DNA of 64,000 nucleotides from Clostridium beijerinckii. GTDB taxonomy: Bacteria; Bacillota; Clostridia; Clostridiales; Clostridiaceae. Within the stretch, counting starts at the first letter, position 1. Every line of letters begins with the position of its first letter. Below are positions 1 to 8,689 of the stretch, in pieces. A program made the position numbers and the translations under genes. The notes under the pieces are model-generated. The model was not told the origin of the DNA. It searched no databases and saw nothing but the letters and a program-made list of their open reading frames with translations. The DNA is taken from NCBI RefSeq assembly GCF_018223745.1, contig NZ_CP073653.1, positions 3,496,001 through 3,560,000 of the forward strand, read 5' to 3'.

Positions 1-1693
1 CATGGATTTCATTCCCTGATGTATCAAAAGCTTGCTTAGTTATGTTAAAATCATCTGCATTCTTTACAGCATAATAATCAGAAAGAAGACCTCTTCCTTC
101 TGCATTCATCAAAATTATTTTACCTTCCTTATCTGCAATATAAATTGCATCAGAAATATTTTCAATGACAGCTTCTAATTGCTTTTTTTGCATCTTTATA
201 ATTGTATTACTATTAACCTGTTCAGTAACATTTCGGGTGCACAATAGCGCCTTTACTATATCTCCATCTTCATCATATAGAGGACTGCCACTTACATTAA
301 AGTGATATTCTAATCCCTTTCTCTTAAGCGTCATTCTATATTCATTAATCTTTTCACCTTTTAGTACTCGATAGCTAGGCAAATTTTCTGGTTTGATTAT
401 ATTATCATTGGAATCGTAGAATTTCACTTTTAAGAAATTTTCACTGATTTTGTTTGCTAAATCAATATTATAAAAAAAGTCTTTTGCACTGGAATTTAGA
501 ATATTAATATTACCTTCTTTGTCAATTGTAAACAATCCCTCGGACATATTTCTAATTATAGCTTCTAATTTATTCTTTTGCTCTTCTATAATTTTTGCTT
601 GTACCTTTTCCGTTATATCGTCAATTATTAAAACATATCTTTCAAAATTTCCTTTTCTATCAAATATAGGCTTGCCACTAATAACAACATGTTTCTCTAA
701 ATTTCTAGTTCCTATTATCACTCTATAATTATTTATTTCCTTTCCTTTTTCTATATAACTAAACTTACTCTCTTCAAATTCAATTTTATTTTTATTTACA
801 TCAAAAATTATTATTTCATCTTTTATATCATTTATATTGCTTATTTTATTTGCTTGAAATAATTCCAAAATAACTTTGCTTATTTTAATTAACCTTCCAC
901 TTTTATCAAAGATGCTTATCTGCTCATCTGCTAAATCCATTATTGCCTCGATTTTTTTATCCCTTCTCTCAATTTCAGCAGCTTGAGCTTTAATAACCAT
1001 TTTATTTCTTATTCTATCTGTTACATCAATACGATTCTCAATATAATATTTTACTTTCCCATCTTCATATATTGGTACTATTGCTGAATCAAAATATGTT
1101 GCTCCCGTTCCATGTCTATCACTCATAAAATCTTTTACATAGCCCGTCTTACCTGTTTTTATAACACTTATCCATTTTTCCCTTATTTTATCTTCCTTAA
1201 AATCTTTAGCTATTTCTTCTATTGATTTACCAATGCAATTCTCTTTCCTATTAAATGGTTCATCCATATAATAAATGTATTTTTCATTAGCTTTTAATAA
1301 AGTTAAATCTGGCGCTGAATAAATTCCAATCCCATATCTATTATCCAAACATAACTGTTCTGCATATAAAAATTTATTTTCAATACGGGAATTCTCTTTT
1401 TCATAGAAGAAATATAATATATTCATTTTCTCGTGATCTATCTTCTTAGAAATAATCACTTCTCTTGGCTCAAGTGACTTAGTGAATATGTAGATATCTA
1501 TTTCATCACTAACACTTCCAAATTCATCACAAAAATCAGATTTCAATATTTTACTCAGTTCTTTATATGATTTTCCTAATAGTTCCTCTTTGTAATACCC
1601 TGTTAAATCAACAAATTCTTCGCTTACTTTAATTACTATCTTATTTGAAATAGTAATAGATGCTTCTTGATTTCTTTTACTATTAAGTGGCAT
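1..1693 (-). CDS. Multi-PAS sensory protein, N-terminal part (runs off left edge)
   Basis: The reading frame is open from an ATG at 1693 to the window edge, giving about 564 residues with no stop, so the C-terminus is missing. A GGAGG site lies just upstream of the ATG. At least four PAS-like units are visible, each starting with a pattern like LEAIIxNMSEGLFTIDKEGNI and ending with PAC-like stretches such as VSGSPLYDEDGDIVKALLCTRNVTEQ. No transmembrane segment is seen, so it is probably a cytoplasmic sensor. PAS arrays of this kind usually feed a histidine kinase, GGDEF/EAL or SpoIIE-type phosphatase domain, and that output domain is outside the window. The family is clear; the output and ligand are unknown. 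Confidence 0.85.
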   Translation of the reverse strand, partial: MPLNSKRNQEASITISNKIVIKVSEEFVDLTGYYKEELLGKSYKELSKILKSDFCDEFGSVSDEIDIYIFTKSLEPREVIISKKIDHEKMNILYFFYEKENSRIENKFLYAEQLCLDNRYGIGIYSAPDLTLLKANEKYIYYMDEPFNRKENCIGKSIEEIAKDFKEDKIREKWISVIKTGKTGYVKDFMSDRHGTGATYFDSAIVPIYEDGKVKYYIENRIDVTDRIRNKMVIKAQAAEIERRDKKIEAIMDLADEQISIFDKSGRLIKISKVILELFQANKISNINDIKDEIIIFDVNKNKIEFEESKFSYIEKGKEINNYRVIIGTRNLEKHVVISGKPIFDRKGNFERYVLIIDDITEKVQAKIIEEQKNKLEAIIRNMSEGLFTIDKEGNINILNSSAKDFFYNIDLANKISENFLKVKFYDSNDNIIKPENLPSYRVLKGEKINEYRMTLKRKGLEYHFNVSGSPLYDEDGDIVKALLCTRNVTEQVNSNTIIKMQKKQLEAVIENISDAIYIADKEGKIILMNAEGRGLLSDYYAVKNADDFNITKQAFDTSGNEIH

Positions 1694-1864
1694 TGATTCT
1701 TCCTCCGTAAATATAAACTCTTATAACATGTATGGAATTTCCATAATGCATATAAAATATAAATTCTTCAAATAGAATACATTTAATTTATTATATCATC
1801 TATACTATTATTAATAAAATAATAAACAGAAGTCTTTGATATATTAATAACTTTAAAATCACAA

Positions 1865-1911
1865 AAAAGCCAGTAGAACAATTAATTATATAAATAGTTC
1901 TACTAGCTTTT
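1865..1911 (-). terminator. Intrinsic terminator of SASP gene 1
   Basis: A 15-bp stem (AAAAGCCAGTAGAAC at 1865-1879 against GTTCTACTAGCTTTT at 1897-1911, one G-U position) is followed on the minus strand by a T run. It lies 55 bp downstream of the SASP stop codon. Confidence 0.85.
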
Positions 1912-1966
1912 CGTAATCTTATTAAATTTCTAAAGAGTTATTTTCACGACCTTAGTCTTATAGTTA

Positions 1967-2176
1967 TTACTTAAGACCTTGTTCGTAATCTTGAATCATA
2001 TGTTTTACCATATAACCGCCAACATATCCATTTTGTCTTGAAGAAAGGCTTCCTTTATCGATGTTTTCATAATCGCTTAATCCAACTTCTGAAGCAACCT
2101 CAGTTTTTAATCTGTTTAATCCTGCCTTTGCTTCTGGTACTAATGTTCTATTTCTTCCACTATTATTTGATGACAT
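1967..2176 (-). CDS. Alpha/beta-type small acid-soluble spore protein (copy 1)
   Basis: A 69-aa DNA-binding spore protein that coats and protects DNA in the dormant spore and is degraded by Gpr protease at germination. Family signatures are visible: LVPEAKAGLNRLKTEVASEVGL near residues 11-32, holding the Gpr cleavage region TEVASE, and the C-terminal NGYVGGYMVKHMIQDYEQ. I chose the ATG at 2176 because GGAGG (2186-2190) is 9 nt away; the in-frame ATG at 2182 and TTG at 2185 are too close to the ribosome site. A near-identical paralogue lies at 49741-49950. It is probably transcribed in the forespore under sigma-G, but I did not verify a promoter. Confidence 0.95.
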   Translation of the reverse strand: MSSNNSGRNRTLVPEAKAGLNRLKTEVASEVGLSDYENIDKGSLSSRQNGYVGGYMVKHMIQDYEQGLK

Positions 2177-2330
2177 ATACATCAACCTCCCTTAATTAAT
2201 ATAAATTTTGTTTGGCATTAATATATTAACCATTATGACAAATTATAATCTATTAAAATACTAGCAAAAATAGTACTGATAGCTTGTATTAAATATTTTT
2301 CCCTATTGAAGAATTATATTGATATTTATA

Positions 2331-2488
2331 ACTTAGACTTATGCAATAATCCACCGAAATCATAAATATTTTGATTCCGAAAAGCTATAAAAATATCGCT
2401 GAAATGCTAAATTGCAGGTTGCACCACTAATGCTTGCTCCCATTTTCATTGTGACAAGCATTAGTGTAACAATCTACAATATCTATCC
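2331..2488. repeat. Long-palindrome element LP1 (hybrid, right arm truncated)
   Basis: The outer left arm (CCGAAATCATAAATATTTTG, then GATTCCGAAAAGCTAT) is of class B, while the core is class A. The core has a perfect 12-bp stem, CACTAATGCTTG (2425-2436) against CAAGCATTAGTG (2455-2466), with an 18-nt loop. The right arm stops after CAATCTACAA. The copy appears recombinant and truncated. Confidence 0.8.
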
Positions 2489-2625
2489 AATATATATAAC
2501 AAAATCCATAAATAAGGTTTTACTATTAACATATTGATATATATATGCTAACATAATATACGTTGTAGTATTAAATACTTTAATACAATATACTTTTGAG
2601 ACACGACAATATTGGAGGCATAATA

Positions 2626-2820
2626 ATGGAATTAAAACATAAAACAAATACCTATAAAACTTTATTTCATTGGCATAGTTTTAGATTAAGACTTGTTGTT
2701 GAAGGTATTGGGATAGGTATTACTGCTGGCCTATTGATTGAAAAACAATTAATTTCCAAATCTTTATTTAGACGAAATTCTTACTTATTTAAATATTTTG
2801 TTTTCTGCCTTATTAACTAA
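2626..2820 (+). pseudogene. ClC-type chloride channel N-terminal remnant
   Basis: An ATG at 2626 with a good ribosome site (GGAGG, 2614-2618) opens a 64-aa frame. Its first roughly 40 residues (TYKTLFHWHSFRLRLVVEGI and the following GIGITAGLLI) look like the start of a ClC chloride channel/antiporter, which normally runs to more than 400 residues. After GLLI the match ends and the frame stops inside the 3' end of idi on the other strand. I read it as a 5' remnant left by a deletion. The call rests on remembered family sequence, so it is moderately sure. Confidence 0.55.
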
Positions 2821-3300
2821 ATACTTGAACCAATAAGTATATGCTTCTGGCCTTTCTATAATGTCCTTCTTAACTTCATTAATATCAACCCACTTAAAAT
2901 CATCTACTTCATCTTTGTTTACAATTATTTCTCCATCATATTTCCCAATGAATACATGATCATATTCATTTTCAAAAAGATTATCTTCAAGTTTTACTTT
3001 ATAAATAAAACTAAATACTTCTTCAAGTTCACATGTAAAACCCATTTCTTCCTTAAGCCTTCTATAAATCGCATCCTGTAAATTTTCACCGTATTTAGGG
3101 TGACTACAACATGTATTGGTCCAGAGGCCAGGCGAATGATATTTTTTTACATTTCTTTTCTGTAATAACAATTGATTTTTAGAATTAAATACTAATATAG
3201 AAAAAGCTCTATGTAATGTTCCTTTACGGTGAGCCTCCATTTTTTCAATTGAACCTATTTCGTTATCAAATTCATCTACAGCTATTATATATTCTGCCAT
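2785..3300 (-). CDS. idi: Isopentenyl-diphosphate delta-isomerase, type I (Nudix)
   Basis: Interconverts IPP and DMAPP, balancing the two isoprenoid building blocks in the cytosol. It has 171 aa, normal for bacterial type I enzymes. Visible motifs are TNTCCSHP (catalytic Cys and metal-ligand His), the Nudix-like RRLKEEMG (metal-binding Glu residues) and ENEYDHVF. AAGGGG lies 7 nt upstream of the ATG. The gene is monocistronic here, with an HxlR gene upstream and the truncated ClC gene converging on and overlapping its last 36 nt. The product assignment is firm. Confidence 0.95.
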   Translation of the reverse strand: MAEYIIAVDEFDNEIGSIEKMEAHRKGTLHRAFSILVFNSKNQLLLQKRNVKKYHSPGLWTNTCCSHPKYGENLQDAIYRRLKEEMGFTCELEEVFSFIYKVKLEDNLFENEYDHVFIGKYDGEIIVNKDEVDDFKWVDINEVKKDIIERPEAYTYWFKYLVNKAENKIFK

Positions 3301-3410
3301 TTAATTTCCCCTTCCATTTAAACTAATATAATCAAAATTTGCATCATTAAAATAATTGTATTCGATATATGAGTAAAAAAGCATCTTCCATTAACCAATA
3401 TATGAATTTG

Positions 3411-3764
3411 CTATAATAAGCTAACACTATTGTCTTCATTTATTAATTTTTTATAGCCTTTTCCCCAGTCACACATTGCACTTAAAATAGGCTTCATGCT
3501 TTCTCCAATGCTTGTAAGTCCATATTCTACCCTTGGTGGTGATTCTGGATAAACTTCTCTATAAATTATCCCATCTCTTTCTAATTCTCTTAACTGCATT
3601 GTCAATGTTTTCTGAGTAATATTAGTTAATAATCGTTGTAATTCATTGAATCTAATAGTTCCTCTTGACAAATGCCAAAGAATTGCTATCTTCCACTTCC
3701 CGCTAAGTATATTTATAGTTAAATTCATCGGGCAATTCGATTCTAAATCAATTGATTTTGACAT
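3411..3764 (-). CDS. HxlR-family transcriptional regulator
   Basis: A 117-aa winged-helix regulator. CPMNLTINILSGKWKIAILW at residues 11-30, FNELQRLLTNITQKTLTMQL and the wing region VYPESPPRVEYGLTSIG are typical of HxlR/DUF24 proteins. The N-terminal Cys11 is the residue that senses electrophiles or oxidants in several relatives such as HypR and YodB. It is divergent from a nitroreductase gene, a classic arrangement for redox- or quinone-responsive HxlR control, and a 19-bp palindrome lies between the two genes. The signal is not known. Confidence 0.92.
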   Translation of the reverse strand: MSKSIDLESNCPMNLTINILSGKWKIAILWHLSRGTIRFNELQRLLTNITQKTLTMQLRELERDGIIYREVYPESPPRVEYGLTSIGESMKPILSAMCDWGKGYKKLINEDNSVSLL

Positions 3765-3831
3765 TAATTTATTCTCCTAACACATTTTTGTAACAATCTA
3801 TCTTCTATTTAATTACCTTAATGGTATCATT

Positions 3832-3850
3832 TTTGATATCACATATCAAA
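3832..3850. promoter_or_regulatory. Palindrome between HxlR and nitroreductase genes, candidate operator
   Basis: TTTGATAT-CAC-ATATCAAA is a perfect inverted repeat (8-bp arms, 3-nt spacer) in the divergent intergenic region. Its position and symmetry fit a dimeric winged-helix regulator. Assignment to the adjacent HxlR protein is inferred. Confidence 0.55.
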
Positions 3851-3922
3851 TTTGTGCGTACTTTTATGATAATTCTATTAATGCTATTATTTTATAAAAC
3901 CAATAAGGAAGGAAGATATTAT

Positions 3923-4477
3923 ATGAATGAAGTTTTGAAAGCTATAAGAAATAGGAGAAGTGTAAGAACATATTTACCTACACAAATAAAACAAGAAGAT
4001 TTAGATCTAATCATTGAATCTGGGATATATGCACCTTCTGGTCATAATGATCAGCCATGGCATTTTACTGTTATTCAAAACAAAGAAATATTAAAACATA
4101 TCAATGATAAATCAAAAGAGTTAATGGCTCAATCAGAAATCAGTTGGATCAAAAATATGGGATCAAACCCCAAAGTAAATTTAATATATGATGCTCCAAC
4201 CTTAATAATTGTATCTGGTAATAAAAATGCACTTTCCCCTAAAGTTGATTGCTCCGCAGCGATACAAAATATGCTTTTAGCAGCAGAAAGCTTAAACATT
4301 GGCTCTGTTTGGATTGGCCTCATAACGTTTTTCTTAAAATTAGAAGATGAAGCTAAAAAACTCGGTATTCCAGAAGGATATGAAGCCTATTATGGTGTTG
4401 CTCTAGGATATAAGTCATTAAACAAAGAATTAATTGCTCCTAAGAGAAAATTAAATGTAGTGAATTATATACGATAA
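3923..4477 (+). CDS. Nitroreductase family protein (FMN-dependent)
   Basis: A flavin-dependent NAD(P)H oxidoreductase of about 184 aa. N-terminal IRNRRSVRTY and APSGHNDQPWHF form the FMN phosphate-binding region of the family, and PEGYEAYYGVALGY is the conserved C-terminal segment. The ATG at 3923, preceded by AAGGAAGG, is chosen over a longer frame from 3821, whose N-terminus is hydrophobic, unrelated to the family and would cover the operator-like palindrome. It is divergent from an HxlR regulator that probably controls it. The substrate (quinones, nitro compounds or other) is unknown. Confidence 0.9.
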   Translation: MNEVLKAIRNRRSVRTYLPTQIKQEDLDLIIESGIYAPSGHNDQPWHFTVIQNKEILKHINDKSKELMAQSEISWIKNMGSNPKVNLIYDAPTLIIVSGNKNALSPKVDCSAAIQNMLLAAESLNIGSVWIGLITFFLKLEDEAKKLGIPEGYEAYYGVALGYKSLNKELIAPKRKLNVVNYIR

Positions 4478-4529
4478 TGGTTAAATGATTCCATAAATAT
4501 CTGTAACTATAGATAACTCAACTAATACC

Positions 4530-4745
4530 TGAACTTATGCAATACTTTACAGAAAGAAGAAACATTGTTATTTCACAGGACTATGAAAATTTCGTTGAAA
4601 GTTCTAAATTGCAGGTTTACCAACTAAAGCTTGCTCCCAATTTCATTGTGACAAGCATTAGTTGAACAACCTACAATTAAGAGCTTTTAACAACTCATTT
4701 TCAATGCCTGCTGCATAAAAATGTTTCTTCTTTCTAATAAGGTAT
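4530..4745. repeat. Long-palindrome element LP2 (class A, complete)
   Basis: An imperfect palindrome of about 200 bp. The outer arms AGAAAGAAGAAACATT (4551-4566) and AATGTTTCTTCTTTCT (4730-4745) match perfectly. Inner arms continue through CACAGGACTATGAAAATTTC against CTCATTTTCAATGCCTG to the tip GCTTG...CAAGC. The element ends at the 3' end of the RBBP9-like hydrolase gene. Confidence 0.85.
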
Positions 4746-4748
4746 ATT

Positions 4749-5318
4749 CTATGTGCCAATTAATTTCTTAATCTCACTTAACAAAACAGGAAATTTAGTA
4801 TACCCATCACGCGCGATAAAATGCTTTCCTGATTCAAGAATAATAAGATTTGCGTCTAACTCTTCTGCTAATTTTTGTGTTGCCTCTGTTGGCACAATGT
4901 CATCGTCTATTGCAGTAATAGCTATTCTCTTTGGAATTAGACTTTTTATTCTTGCAATATCAAGTGGACTATCTACAAATTCTTGAATACCTTCTGTTTG
5001 TTCCTTCATAGGATTTTTATTTATGAACCCGGAGACAAGTATTGCACCTTTTATTTTTATGTTTTTCTCTAGAATATAGCGTAGTGCTGTAATACATCCA
5101 AGGCTGTGACCAATTAATATCGTATTTTCATCAATATCCATAATACATTTATGAAGATGTTTACGCCAAGGTTCAAGATGTGGATCTCCTGAATCAGGCA
5201 TATCCGGAACATTAACCTTAATAGAGCTATCTTTAAACTGTTCTTTCAACCATGGAAACCACTCTGATTTACTGGAAGATGTATAACCATGGATAACATA
5301 TATATTAGTGGATTTCAT
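4749..5318 (-). CDS. RBBP9/YdeN-family serine hydrolase
   Basis: A small alpha/beta hydrolase of 189 aa, the normal length of the RBBP9/YdeN family. The nucleophile elbow GHSLG puts the catalytic serine at about Ser72. The acid is likely an Asp in AIDDDIVP and the base is His in GKHFIARDGY. It has no signal peptide, so it is cytosolic. It is the last gene of a three-gene minus-strand group (TfoX-C, isochorismatase-like, hydrolase) with short spacers. The substrate is unknown. Long-palindrome element LP2 directly abuts its stop codon. Confidence 0.88.
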   Translation of the reverse strand: MKSTNIYVIHGYTSSSKSEWFPWLKEQFKDSSIKVNVPDMPDSGDPHLEPWRKHLHKCIMDIDENTILIGHSLGCITALRYILEKNIKIKGAILVSGFINKNPMKEQTEGIQEFVDSPLDIARIKSLIPKRIAITAIDDDIVPTEATQKLAEELDANLIILESGKHFIARDGYTKFPVLLSEIKKLIGT

Positions 5319-5356
5319 TTTATAATTTCTCCTTGTAAAAAATATTTACACCTTAT

Positions 5357-5878
5357 TTAATTCATTCTTCTAATAGTTTCATCAATCGAAATATATTCTG
5401 CATATCTTCCATTCCATATAAATTCATTGTAGTATTCATATGTTTGTTCTCCTGACATGAATTTATTGTCAACAGTTGTGTTTGCATAAGCAGGGACTAT
5501 CATATTGAAGCCATGCTCAAATCCACATTTTATAGTGGCGTCAACACATAAATCTGTTTGAATTCCTACAATTATTATATCTTTTTCGTCTTTATCCATT
5601 AAATATTCTAGTAAGCCTGTCCCTTTAAACGCGCTGTTTACTTTTTTATCAAATATCTTTTCGTCATTAACTGGTTGAAATTTTTCATATACTTCAAATC
5701 CGTCAGTTCCTTTTGTTAATTCACTTTCAGGACCATCATCATGACGTATATATATTATTTTAATATCGTTTTTCCTTGCTTCACTAATTATTTTCTCTAC
5801 ATTCGATACAAATGCATTAAAGTTATATAATTTATCGTTTGTTATTAATTTTTGTGTATCAACTACTAATAAAACCAT
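5357..5878 (-). CDS. Isochorismatase-family cysteine hydrolase
   Basis: A 173-aa amidohydrolase-type protein. The catalytic triad of the family is visible: Asp7 (VVDTQ), a Lys at 78/79 (FDKKVNSAFKGTG) and Cys111 (GIQTDLCVDAT). Members hydrolyse amides such as nicotinamide or, rarely, isochorismate; this branch cannot be assigned a substrate from sequence. It is probably cotranscribed with the genes on either side (25-bp and 38-bp spacers). Confidence 0.9.
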   Translation of the reverse strand: MVLLVVDTQKLITNDKLYNFNAFVSNVEKIISEARKNDIKIIYIRHDDGPESELTKGTDGFEVYEKFQPVNDEKIFDKKVNSAFKGTGLLEYLMDKDEKDIIIVGIQTDLCVDATIKCGFEHGFNMIVPAYANTTVDNKFMSGEQTYEYYNEFIWNGRYAEYISIDETIRRMN

Positions 5879-5903
5879 TTTTTTATTCTCCTCTTATAAA
5901 TTA

Positions 5904-6164
5904 CTACTTTCCTTTATTCCAATTATAAAAATCTTTTAAATCTTCTTTACGTTTCTGTGATAGCTCTGTTTTCTTAATACCATGAATTGCACCTTCCAGT
6001 GCCAGCAACCTATGGATACATGCAGAAGGATCAATTTCTTGTATCTTGAGCCATGCCTGCTCTGCTCCAATTGCTTTTAATTCATCATAGGTAAATATCC
6101 CTACTTGATTCAATTGCCTTTCCACTTCTTTGCCGATATTAGGTAGATTTGATAATTCTCCCAT
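5904..6164 (-). CDS. TfoX/Sxy C-terminal domain protein
   Basis: An 86-aa helical protein made only of the TfoX C-terminal domain: LSNLPNIGKEVERQLNQVGI, then TYDELKAIGAEQAWLKI and CIHRLLALEGAIHGI. In enteric bacteria this domain is part of the competence activator Sxy; stand-alone versions in Firmicutes have no settled function. I start at the ATG at 6164 because AGAGGAAG lies 7 nt upstream. It is first in the three-gene group with the isochorismatase-like and RBBP9-like genes. Confidence 0.85.
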   Translation of the reverse strand: MGELSNLPNIGKEVERQLNQVGIFTYDELKAIGAEQAWLKIQEIDPSACIHRLLALEGAIHGIKKTELSQKRKEDLKDFYNWNKGK

Positions 6165-6182
6165 GATAAAACTTCCTCTCAA

Positions 6183-6682
6183 ATCTGATTAATAAAAATC
6201 AAATACATTTTAAAGAAACCTAGATAATTTTTTCTATTTTTAAGTATATCAAAAAGCTTAACATATTTCATCTGATTTTATAACCGGCCTAGCATATTTT
6301 TTGAATCTACTTTTTTGAACCATATGAGAAGAATTTTGAATTCAAATATATTTTCTCTTGAGATGTAACCATCTAGTTCCTTCTTTTTCATAATTTATAC
6401 TCGTTACAATATCTATTGATTTCACTTCAATATAGACTCCTAGAAAATAAAAAAGAAAGAGAATCTTACCTGTTACAGCTCGATTCCCCTTGATTACTTA
6501 AGTAAATTATTAATTTATCATCTAGTCGAGAATATACATTCTAAAATTCTTAAGAATATTTATTCTTCAGAATATGCTCTATTTAACTATGTTCTGCAAT
6601 GATTCTCATTAAATCTAATATTGACTATAAAATTAAATCATCTAAAAATTATATTCCTTTTAAAAATACATTTGTCCTATGC
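6183..6682. other. Intergenic stretch without recognised gene
   Basis: About 500 bp between the TfoX-C gene and LP3. I see no frame with a ribosome site or recognisable protein and no clear terminator. A decayed gene cannot be excluded. Confidence 0.5.
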
Positions 6683-6800
6683 TATATAGATAAACTAATC
6701 ATGAACATATTTACAAAGTTGCTGAAACCTTAAGTTTATATCTTCACTAGAAATCATAAATATATTTATGATTTCGGTAAACTATCATGGATATCCATAT
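6683..6800. repeat. Long-palindrome element LP3 (class B, core deleted)
   Basis: Starts with TATATAGATAAAC and keeps the class-B outer sequence (ACAAAGTTGCTGAAACCTTA, then TCTTCACTAGAAATC). The whole core is gone, leaving a perfect 26-bp palindrome at 6750-6775 whose half is GAAATCATAAATA. It ends near ATGGATATCCAT. It looks like a deletion derivative of LP4/LP5. Confidence 0.75.
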
Positions 6801-6822
6801 TAATGACTACCTTAAAAGAATT

Positions 6823-8574
6823 TTATTTTATCTTCCACTTTGAACTTTCCTGCTGCAATTCTACCATCTTTGCATAAATTCTATTTTGTTTTAATAATTC
6901 TGATGGGGTTCCTTGCTCTGCTACATACCCATCGTTTAATACAACTATCTTATCTGCGCCTGATATTGTTCGCATTCTATGAGCAATAACAAGTACTGTT
7001 TTATCTTTAATAAGGTTTGAAAGTGCCTCTTGTATCTTTGTCTCATTTTCAACATCAAGAGAGGCTGTTGCTTCATCTAATAAAATTACAGGAGCATTTT
7101 TTAACAAAGCTCTTGCAATGGAAATTCTTTGACGCTCTCCTCCTGATAAAGTTGAGCCATTTTCTCCTATCACCGTATTATATCCATCCGGCATCCTTTT
7201 TATAAACTCATCACAGCATGCCGCCTTAGCTGCCGCTATTACTTCTTTGTCTGTTGCATTACGTTTCCCCAAACGAATATTATTCATAATTGTATCATTA
7301 AATAGTATGACATCTTGAAATACTATAGAATAATTTTTAAGAAGTACTTCTGGATCCACAGAATTTATATTTACTCCACCAAGAGTTATGCTTCCTTCAT
7401 TGACATCCCAAAATCTTGCTGCTAACTTTGCTGCTGTACTTTTTCCGCCTCCTGATAAACCTACTAAAGCAGTTATTTGTCCCTGCTTTGCAGTAAAAGA
7501 TACGTCTTTTAAAACATTTTCGTTATTTTTCTTATCATACGAAAATGCTACATGATTGAAAATTATATCATATCCATTTGTTTTGCATATCTCTGATCCA
7601 AGTTGAACTGGATGATCTTGCATCTTCTTCATTCTTCCTATTTTAAGGCTTGATGAAAATATATCTGCAAGATTCATTAATGAATCACAAATTGGGTCAT
7701 AAAATCTTGAAGCTGCAATCAAAAATACTAAATATATAAATAAATCCGTCTTTCCTTTTGCAAGAAGAGTTCCACCTATTAAAATCACTGTGGCAAAGCC
7801 AACTTTTAGAAGCATCTGTCCGCTAACTACCATAATTCCTGTAGTAAGCTCATTTCTAACTTGTATCTTTTCAGCATTATCTATAATATCATCTAACTTT
7901 AAAAGATATTCTTTTTCTTGATTATAAGCTTTTAAATCCTTTATAGTCTCTAGACATTCCTGTATTCCATCAGCCACTTTTCGTTTCGCAGCGATGTTTT
8001 TTATGCTAAATTTATTTTGCAGTTTCTTAGAGCAAATGACGATTAAAAACGATATAGGAGCTACCCACAAAAGTGCAATTCCAATACGCCAATCAAAAAT
8101 CAACATTCCAATTCCAACAAGTATTGTAGATACAATGGCACCAATAAACTGCGGTATTGCATGCGAAAATACATGTTCTAAATCTGTACAATCTACCATA
8201 ATTGAATTTGTTAAATCAGATAAATCTCTCCTCCCAAAAAAAGATAAAGGAAGCTTTCTTAATCTTTCAGCTAAGTTTATTCTTCTGTTAGCACTTTCAC
8301 CATAAACTGCAATAAATGAAGATTTGTATTGCATCCAATTTACAGCAAACAGTATAACTAATGTTATAAGAATCATTATAATATATTTGGACAGTTGTAA
8401 ATTAATATTTATACCATCTGTAATTGGAGCTAACATATCTCTAATAACCATAACAACTAGTCCCACTGGAATCATTAAAGCAATATCTGCCAGTGTACTA
8501 AAAATTATTCCTTGTAGCAAATCTTTTGCGCCTTGCTTGGTCAATGCAAATTTATCACATAGCATATTAATCAT
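6823..8574 (-). CDS. ABC transporter, fused permease-ATPase (YbtP/YbtQ-like pair 1, second subunit)
   Basis: A 583-aa half-transporter. An N-terminal six-helix type IV (exporter-fold) membrane domain spans about residues 20-310 and is followed by an ATPase with GLSGGGKST (Walker A), LSGGERQR (signature) and VILLDEATASLD (Walker B). GGAGG is 8 nt upstream of the ATG. Its partner is the 614-aa protein at 10400-12244; the pair with an AraC gene resembles yersiniabactin-type YbtPQ/YbtA. Those proteins import Fe-siderophores despite the exporter fold, so iron-chelate transport is inferred. An IS110 insertion has separated it from its partner and probably from the shared promoter. Confidence 0.88.
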   Translation of the reverse strand: MINMLCDKFALTKQGAKDLLQGIIFSTLADIALMIPVGLVVMVIRDMLAPITDGININLQLSKYIIMILITLVILFAVNWMQYKSSFIAVYGESANRRINLAERLRKLPLSFFGRRDLSDLTNSIMVDCTDLEHVFSHAIPQFIGAIVSTILVGIGMLIFDWRIGIALLWVAPISFLIVICSKKLQNKFSIKNIAAKRKVADGIQECLETIKDLKAYNQEKEYLLKLDDIIDNAEKIQVRNELTTGIMVVSGQMLLKVGFATVILIGGTLLAKGKTDLFIYLVFLIAASRFYDPICDSLMNLADIFSSSLKIGRMKKMQDHPVQLGSEICKTNGYDIIFNHVAFSYDKKNNENVLKDVSFTAKQGQITALVGLSGGGKSTAAKLAARFWDVNEGSITLGGVNINSVDPEVLLKNYSIVFQDVILFNDTIMNNIRLGKRNATDKEVIAAAKAACCDEFIKRMPDGYNTVIGENGSTLSGGERQRISIARALLKNAPVILLDEATASLDVENETKIQEALSNLIKDKTVLVIAHRMRTISGADKIVVLNDGYVAEQGTPSELLKQNRIYAKMVELQQESSKWKIK

Positions 8575-8689
8575 ATAAGAACCTCCTTGTATAATCTAGT
8601 TGTAACATTTGATAGAAAACTATTTATCTTTCTAACGAACATTACACCTCTTATTATTTTTAATATTCTAATTTATTACTTTGCCTACG

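Noticed and set aside
3821-3922. N-terminal extension of the nitroreductase frame, hydrophobic like a signal peptide
   Set aside because: The ribosome site AAGGAAGG points to the ATG at 3923, family similarity starts there, and the extension covers the palindrome between divergent genes.
7017-7205. Plus-strand frames within the ABC transporter genes
   Set aside because: They are shadows of strongly supported minus-strand genes, with no ribosome site or family similarity.
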